Of a stretch of DNA of 64,000 nucleotides, positions 57,233 through 64,000 are shown one piece after another. The DNA is taken from assembly GCF_048544455.1 (NCBI RefSeq), contig NC_133534.1, positions 35,216,217-35,280,216 on the forward strand, written 5' to 3'. The position numbers were made by a program, and so were the translations under genes. This DNA is from Silene latifolia (taxonomy: Eukaryota > Streptophyta > Magnoliopsida > Caryophyllales > Caryophyllaceae). Under the pieces are notes generated by a model. That model ran no database searches. It was given only the letters and a program-made list of their open reading frames with translations, and was not told where the DNA came from. Positions within the stretch are counted from its first letter, which is position 1. Each line of letters opens with the position of its first letter.

Positions 57233-57728
57233 AGAATTTGTGTAGAGAAAATAATTGAGTTTCGGTGAATATTTTAGTTAAATAGATCAAATATTCTATC
57301 GTACGTAAGTATCATTAACATATTGCTATAGGGTACAACTGTATAAGGATACAACTTCGCAGAAATTGTGGCCTTGGCCTTGGTTTATATTAATTAATTG
57401 AATATTTTTAATTAAAATGACCATAATACACCTTGGATTCCGTAAAATAAGAGTCAACAAGGGAGAATAATGACTTGTGATGATCTTTCTTACATGGAAT
57501 AACGTACTTCTGTGTCCTTTCATGCAATATAGAGTTTGCTTCGACAATGGAATTTTCTTAAGAACGCGTATACAAAAATTAAGTTAGAGATGTTTGAGAG
57601 AGTGTATATGAACTTGAATGGTACCATATATCAGCTAGTTTAACGGCAAACTCACGAGAGATGATATTTGTAATTTGGGTATAAATTTAGTAATAAGTAT
57701 AAAATTTGTCATTGTGGTGCCTTTACAT
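57233..57728 (+). other. Spacer
   Basis: AT-rich sequence with no recognisable gene or element. Confidence 0.4.
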
Positions 57729-60700
57729 AGAATTTTTTTTTTTTTTTTTTGACAAGTGGAAAGATAATAGTTTTACATTCTAGTGATATGGCTTACTATA
57801 CCATACCTATAAACTACAACATAAAACGAGTTACAAATACTTGGATATAAACTACTACAAAGGAGATCACTTCTTCGGATTTCAGCGACGTGTTGGTAGA
57901 GAACAGTAGACTGGGCACGAGAATCATCCGCAGCATCAACAAGGATAGTAACTTCAAGAGAATATCGAAACAATTGAACTCCCAAGCAACGAGAACAAGA
58001 TGCACTTACGCTTAAAAAACGTAGAAATTTTTTGTGGAATACAAGTCGACAAAGACTGCCTCTGATGGAGAAAGATCCCCTACATCTTGAAGATTGAACA
58101 AGGTAATCAATGGACCGACACATCAAGAAGGCCAACCAGTTGATATGCACGAAAGAGGAGCACCCATCATCCAATCCCTTAATCAAAAGAATCCTAGAGA
58201 TCCAATCTAGGAAAAACCCAACATAACCCAAAACTACAATCAACTTGACCATAACGCAGATAAACCAAAATCGGTACCCCAATTGAAGCAACATACCAAA
58301 GATTAAAGGACAGGACACCCTTAACCACCAACATGGGTTTAATCCGCGAATGGAATTTATTTTTAAACAAAGAGAACATACTAAAGAACTAAAACAAAGT
58401 CTCCCATTATAGGTTGAAAACAAGAGCAACAAGGATGAGAAAGTGAAAACAAACAGCATTGAGAGGTGAAAATCACCACAACCTAACCAACCATCGCCAC
58501 AACCAACTCCCAAGCAAACAATCTTAAGCAAATCTCAACCACCAAAAAGACCAAAAATCATACCATTAAAACCCACAAAACAGACACTGAGGAATCCGAT
58601 TTTCCATCCTTAACACCAAACTGATTACACTTAAATAAACCAACAACACAAGACAACAAAGATTTGAGAAAACTCACTGACCCATACTGATACACGATCA
58701 CCGAAATTCGGAAATGCATGCAGGGAAGAAACACAATGAAAACCGATTAGAAAGCCATTCATGCACCATAGTCAAGGACACGACAGGTGGGGGAAGGGGC
58801 GAGGGCACTACTACAAATTTAGGCAACTACAACGCCCCTTTAACAACGATTATTCACGAAAATCACAATAGACGTTGTAGAATGTATGGCGCGAATTTTA
58901 CTAAAATCAATTACAACGGGTATGGTTATAAAAACCGTTGTTATTATTTTTAACAACGGGTCACACATGCGGAACCGTTGTTAATAATTTGGCGCAAAAT
59001 TGGCGCAAAGTTAGTGAAAATTAATCACAACGGTTACTTTTGAAACCCGTTGTTAAAACATATTTGACAACGGGTGTTTTTTATAACCGTTGTTAAAACA
59101 TATTTCACAACGGTTGTTGTTTAATAACCGTTGTCAATACTTTCCATACTATAAACCACACAAATGTAAGTCTGCTTGACCACAAAACACAACCCTTAAT
59201 ACACAAACACAAACACAAAAACAGCAGACAAACAAACACAAAACACATACACACTCTCTTTCTCTCTTTCTCTATTTCTCTCTTTCTCATCGTCGCTTTA
59301 TCTTCTCGCCGTCACTGTGATTTCATCGTCTATTACGTTCGTATTTATCGGGTAAATCTCGCCAAAATCCTTCGTTAGTTTCATCGTCATTATTTTTTTT
59401 TTCTATTTATTTCTTTTGCATGTATGTGTTTTTATCGACCATTATGTTATTTGTTTAAGTATTGTTCGCATAATTAGTTACTAAAACAATGAAGAAGCAA
59501 GATGAAGAAGTAAGATAAACATAATTAATATATATATATATATATATATTTATAAATACATAAATTAAAAAAAAAAAAATTACATATGTAAAAATGCAAT
59601 TCTTATATTTTCATGGAGGATCTTATTGTGCTCTATCGTATCCATCCTCTCCTCCTTGGCTATTTGAGGTTCCGTTGCCATTGCTATATCGTCATATAGC
59701 CGCAATCGCGTCGCTCCGTCAAGCCATCTTCTTTGGCGTGCTTGATGCGGATCGAGCTTCCGCAAGGTAGATCCTGAAACTTTCCTCAATATGGAGGAAC
59801 CGGCGGATGAAGTTGTTGTTGTTCTCGATCATGGTAAGAGTCTTTAGGATGAAATCATTCATTTTGTTAGAGTTTTTTGAGTTTGATTTGAAAGATTAAG
59901 TAGAGTTTGTTTTAACAGTTAGAGTTTGGAGATGAATATATGAGATAATGGAAATGTTAGTTGAGATATGCAATTATTTATACTAAGCAATGTGTGGGTT
60001 GAGTTAATTGCTTTTTAATTAATAAATATGTTAGGAAGTTGTGCCATAATCATCATCATATCTCTCAATAATGCTGCTTCAAATCCTATTACTAACCCTT
60101 CTCATTCCATATTATCCGTTCATATGTACAGTGATGTCGGTAATAATGCATGCATCGAATTCTAACAGCCGTAATTATGCATGCATCTAGTAATATTTAA
60201 TTTAATTTTTTTTATTTTTTAAGAACAAACAACAACGGTTATTTTATAACAACCCGTTGTCTTTAGTTATAACAACGGTTTTGCATATTAAAACCCGTTG
60301 TTATAACTTTCCCCCCAAAATTGTGTCACACTTTCTACAACGGGTTTTTATACATAAAACCGTGGTTAATAGTTTTAACAACGGTTTCCTTAAGTAAGCC
60401 AACCGTTGTTAAAACCTTCTACAACGGACGCTTTAACAACGTCCGCTTTTTTATATAACAACGGTTTTTGACCGTTGTTATAGCCTGTATCTGTAGTAGT
60501 GGGGGGAGGGGGAACACCATGTCGGACCCTCAACTATCGTCCATAAAAGTTTTGAATTTTTTTTAAAAGAAAATCAAGTTTTCATTGTGAAACTTACCGG
60601 AGAAGGTGGGGGGAATGGGGGGAACACCTTCAACCGCATGCAAGGCATGTAACGATCGATCGGGACCAACATATAGGTTTCTGGAGAGAAGGACATCAAA

Positions 60701-60960
60701 ACAAAGGACAAATTGACAACAAAAACCAAGTAACGGTGAAGGATGGACCGGAATCCCAAACAAAGGATGGGTTTAAACGGATGAAAATTGAAAATTTTGG
60801 TGACGAGATCTGAGCCGCCGGAGATTGGCCACTAAACGGCCGAATCTCCGGCTACCGAGATGTAGATCAGGGAGTGGTGGTGGGAGGAAGGGAGGCGGCG
60901 ACGAAGCAAAGAGAGGCTATTTTAGGGTTTTTTTTTTTGGGGAAGTTTCTCTCTCTACAG
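57729..60960 (-). mobile_element. Poly(A)-ended retroposon, split by CACTA
   Basis: The left end is a T run (57729-57748), the poly(A) of a minus-strand insertion. Its 5' region appears to lie at 60960-60502, with a pyrimidine-rich UTR-like start (CTTCCCC, CCCTAAAATAGCCTCTC, CGTCGCCGCCTCCC). A long frame on the minus strand (58531-57773) is rich in Cys, Leu and Trp and has no known motif, so I do not call it a gene. A LINE remnant or a processed transcript copy are both possible. The limits are approximate. Confidence 0.4.
58806..60501. mobile_element. Non-autonomous CACTA (En/Spm-type) element
   Basis: The ends CACTACTACAAATTTAGGC and GCCTGTATCTGTAGTAGTG are inverse CACTA termini, flanked by GGG on both sides (3-bp duplication). 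Both subterminal zones (58830-59140, 60220-60480) are packed with AACAACGGTT/AACCGTTGTT in both orientations, the usual transposase-binding layout. The middle has no transposase. A 69-codon minus frame (59789-59580) and its upstream part (MNDFILKTLTMIENNNNF, another frame) are of unknown origin and may be captured. Confidence 0.92.
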
Positions 60961-61114
60961 TAGTTCAATACTTATGTTGAGTTTATTGACTAAAACTAAA
61001 ACTACAGAAAAAAAAAATATTGTACTTCAGTTTCGAAAATAAATTAGCTACTATTTGGAGTAGTACCGAGTTTGAGTAGCACACTGACACATATAACATG
61101 TAAAATTCATTAAA

Positions 61115-61324
61115 TTAAACCAAGTGGTGTTAGTACAGTGGTAGTCGGGTTAAACCTTGAAATTTGCAGAAATGCAGGAGTTGAGAGGTCCCGGGTTCGA
61201 TTATCAGCTGGGGCGATGATCACTTGGCCACTGCAGCCCCCGAATGGGGTGGCTTACATGGTCCATGTGGTGGTGCAGGAATGCATGGGCCCGGGGAAAT
61301 TCAACCCCTCGTCATAAAAAAAAA
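61115..61324 (+). mobile_element. tRNA-derived SINE
   Basis: The A box region (GTGGTAGTCGGGTTAAACC), the shared block GCAGGAGTTGAGAGGTCCCG and the B box (GGTCCCGGGTTCGATTA) match the head of the SINE at 4644. The body differs and ends with a short A-tract. TCATTAAA lies on both sides (61107-61114, 61325-61332). Confidence 0.75.
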
Positions 61325-61423
61325 TCATTAAACTGATGAGTAGAGTTTACAAAAATGTGATTTGATAATGAATGACTTCGACTCACCTCTTATTATCCAA
61401 AAGGATGTTATAGATTAGTCTTA

Positions 61424-61778
61424 GGCTCTGTTTGGTAAATTAACTATGGAAATTAGGAGCTGATCAGGTAACAGATTATTTAAAAAAGTGTTTAACAAAC
61501 TAATTGAAAAGGTAACTGATTTTGGTGAAATGACATAAAAGGTTATGATAATTATTTAATAATATAGATTTGAGGGGTAAAAAAGGTAAAATAAAAACAA
61601 ATCAGGTACCGGAAATCTCAAATGCTACTTTAGGTAACATTTCATTTCAGGTACCTTATTTGCTTAAATAAGCTTCTTACCAAACCCAAAAAAAAAAAAA
61701 AATAAGGTATCTGAAATTTTGGTCAAATAAGCTAGTTTGACTAAATAAATTAGTTGAAATGGATTGCCAAACAGAGTC
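61424..61778. mobile_element. Tourist/Harbinger-type MITE
   Basis: The ends GGCTCTGTTTGG and CCAAACAGAGTC are inverse with one mismatch and flanked by TTA (61421-61423, 61779-61781). It is 355 bp with no coding content. An inner copy of the pattern (AGCTTCTTACCAAACC, 61670-61685) suggests an old right end or a related copy inside. Confidence 0.75.
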
Positions 61779-61797
61779 TTATTCTAAAGGACGGATT

Positions 61798-61833
<36 letters not shown>

Positions 61834-61856
61834 CTCTTATAAAAAAGGAAAAGATA

Positions 61857-62133
61857 CTCCCTCCGATCCAGATAGATGATAACACTTATCTAAAATGGAT
61901 GAACCACACCAATGGTAACATACCATATTTGGCATGAAAAATAACTAAATTACCCTTACATCCACTACCTATTTACAACTTTACCACTCACTCACTCGCT
62001 CACCAACTACTTATTTAATCCACCTAAACCCATGTGGCCCCAATTAATATTTTCTACTTTACCCCTCACTTTTCCACCTTTTCTTAAATAACCACTTTTT
62101 GCTTATGTTTACATTTGTCTGGATCGAAGGGAG
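61857..62133. mobile_element. Stowaway-like MITE, 277 bp
   Basis: CTCCCTCCGATCCAGATAGA at the left and TTTGTCTGGATCGAAGGGAG at the right are inverse, with TA on both sides. Confidence 0.8.
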
Positions 62134-62285
62134 TATATGAAAGGATGGTGGCAGAATTCAGTAAGACCAAATGATGCCTTAATGACTTCCTGAAAATTCT
62201 CATGAAACAATTATTTTTGATGTTAAAATAGTTGTAAAAGTGATGCAATATGGAATGTAGCTAGAAACAAACATGGGGCAACATA

Positions 62286-62984
62286 TGTAATACCACGGTT
62301 TTCTGATCCTTAGTTACTCAGTAGAGTAAGTGGAACTCGACCGAGTTGGTCGTCGTGTGTCTTCTGGTCAGGCTACTATCCAGGAGCACTCGACCGAGTT
62401 GTGAGGAACTCGGCCGAGTAGGTCGTACTCGGCCGAGTACCCGATCTAACGGGTTTAAGTCCATGGTTTTGGTTAAGACGATTAGAGGTTATAAATTTCG
62501 TATTATCAGTTTACAAATCACTTTTTACAAAACCTAACGACGTCTATCACCTCTCTAATCACCTTAATCACTCCCAAGGCTATTTGGTTGATCTTGAGTC
62601 TTCATCCGTCTTCTCTATATCGATTCTGTTGGTAAGTCACTAGCATCTTATTTATAGTTTGTTGTCTTTTAGGATTCTGCCCTAATTGTTTAGATTAAGA
62701 AAAAGGGGTTAATTGGTATGATTGTGACATAGAGTATGGTTGTGATTATTGCTAGGTGACGCGTTCATAGAAGAATAATACTAGCTTTCGTTGTTGTTTG
62801 TTGATCGTAGATTCACTCAAAAGGCAGGATTTTCCCTACTCAGTTGTCTGATTAATTGAATATAAGACGATGATGGTTGATTTATTGGCATGATTAATAT
62901 GATTATTGTGATTGTGATATATTGGATGATTTGATTTGTTTGTGGTTCTCGAGGTGCGTCCTCGGCTGAGTGGAGTCTCATCGG
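62286..62984 (+). repeat. LTR A of a gypsy-type element, incomplete
   Basis: It starts TGTAATACCACGG and carries several ACTCGACCGAGT and ACTCGGCCGAGT motifs (62337-62440). It ends abruptly in GTGCGTCCTCGGCTGAGTGG and then TCTCATCGG, where LTR B begins. The same GTGCGTCCTCGGCTGAGTGG recurs at 63564 within or after LTR B, so both belong to one family. Confidence 0.6.
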
Positions 62985-64000
62985 TGTAATACCAATGGTT
63001 TCGGTATAGGGGTTACTCGACCGAGTGGGCCTTACTCGGTCGAGTAAGGTGTTGGGTGATATGAGTTTGGGTTCTGATGAGCCAGTACTCGATCGAGTAT
63101 GAAGAAACTCGGTCGAGTTGGGCATACTCGATCGAGTACCCCCTGTACTCGATCGAGTGCCCGGTCAGTTACGGGTAATTTCCGTAGATTTGATTAAAAG
63201 AGTTGAGGGGTATTTATTATATTTCGTCAGTTTCTAAATTATTTTACAATCTCTAAAAGTTTACTACGACTCTCTCTCAACTCTCTTAATCATTTTCCAA
63301 GCAAGGATCAAACCTTTGTGATTCTGGATTCATCTAGCGTTGCATTTATCATTGTTACAGGTGACGATGTGGTATTCGTTATGCATTTGTATGATTGATT
63401 GCAGCATAGCGGATTGCGAAAAGGTAGGGTTTCCCTACTCGGTTTACTATTAATTGATTTAAGATTATGTTTGTATTGTGTACGATTGATTATCTGCTGA
63501 TCATTGTTAGAGTGTTGGAGTTGGTGTGGTTGTTATGATGGTTGTTGATGATGTTCGCGAGGTGCGTCCTCGGCTGAGTGGAGTCACTTACGGGAGTGGC
63601 TTCACGCCTTAGTTTCGCCCTATGTGGAACCCGCCACAGAAGGGGATGTGTACATTAATGAACAGGGTTATCGCTCGTTGATGAGCGGGGCTTAGGTGGG
63701 GATTGGCTGCGGTCCCCCACTGGCGGTGAGGATTATCTGTTGCGATGGGTAATCTGGTAGGGCTACACACTTTAGTGTGTATTCAGTTATTATGTGAGAT
63801 CGGGAGTTGGAGGTGGATGATGATTAGTAGTTTGTCTTTTGTACTTGTCTTATTTTGATTATACAGTAACTGACCCCGTTGTTATTTTATAAAATCTGTG
63901 GTGATCCATTCGGGGATGGTGAGCAGATTGTGACAGGTGATGATGTTCACTAGCTATGGGCCGTCATGGGAAGTCATCACTCGAGTCTAGCTTCCGTTGT
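62985..64000 (+). repeat. LTR B of a related gypsy-type element, runs off window
   Basis: It starts TGTAATACCAATGG, like LTR A. It has many ACTCGATCGAGT-type palindromes (63014-63155), then a region with GCGGGGCTTAGGTGGGGATT. No PBS or coding part was seen before the window ends, so LTR against leader cannot be divided. Confidence 0.6.

Noticed and set aside
57773-58531. 252-codon minus-strand ORF rich in Cys, Leu and Trp
   Set aside because: Composition resembles translation of UTR-like antisense sequence. There is no motif and no coherent domain, and it sits before a poly(A) tract.
62817-63125. 102-codon minus ORF with Asp/Arg/Ser-rich sequence
   Set aside because: It comes from reading the ACTCGATCGAGT motifs of an LTR in reverse.

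Overview
This is a plant nuclear window. It has spliced genes with GT-AG introns, an organellar-type cysteinyl-tRNA synthetase, a plant DUF616 protein, and DNA made mostly of plant transposable elements (Athila-type Ty3/gypsy, Ty1/copia, MULEs, CACTA, hAT, Stowaway MITEs, Au-type SINEs). The host is a dicot with a repeat-rich genome. A caryophyllid such as Silene or a relative is my guess from the style of the repeats, not something the sequence proves.

1-11 kb is the gene-rich end. A DUF616 (TOD1/MUCI70-like) gene runs on the minus strand and leaves the window at position 1. Five coding exons were placed and all phases agree. A complete nine-exon cysteinyl-tRNA synthetase gene (5012-10027, +) is divergent from it. 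Both genes carry MITEs or SINEs in their introns, and the space between them holds a LINE tail and a SINE with a 17-bp target duplication. A LINE-type RNase H remnant follows.

11.7-19.1 kb: a 5.4-kb MULE (11696-17106, 9-bp TSD GCTAAATAA) carries a broken FAR1/MULE transposase with an OTU-like tail and a convergent plant-mobile-domain-like ORF. A 970-bp fold-back MULE-like element (17178-18147, TSD TAGTTATAA) follows, then a small plant gene with a displaced C-terminal frame. 19-22.6 kb holds a SINE, a collapsed Copia relic and MITEs.

22654-50728 is one nest of three LTR retrotransposons. The outer Copia (minus strand, TSD TACGC, about 6.5 kb without its inserts) is split in its gag zinc knuckle by a 12.7-kb Athila-like gypsy (26833-39548, TSD CCTGC) and in its 5' leader by a second Copia (40599-49414, TSD TAGGT). 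All three have paired LTRs, and all have broken coding frames. The gypsy LTRs are nearly identical.

50.7-64 kb: two Pack-MULE-like elements lie 6 bp apart between their target duplications (51332-53049, TSD TAAAAATAA; 53074-54620, TSD TGTTTATAA/TATTTATAA). The second carries an NB-LRR fragment. Next comes a small host gene split by a 605-bp hAT-type element; removing the element and one TSD copy leaves an open frame. A 1.7-kb CACTA element sits in a poly(A)-ended retroposon. The window ends in SINE and MITE insertions and two abutting gypsy-type LTRs rich in ACTCGAYCGAGT motifs.

Only two or three host genes look functional. The rest documents a layered insertion history whose relative order can be read from target-site duplications.
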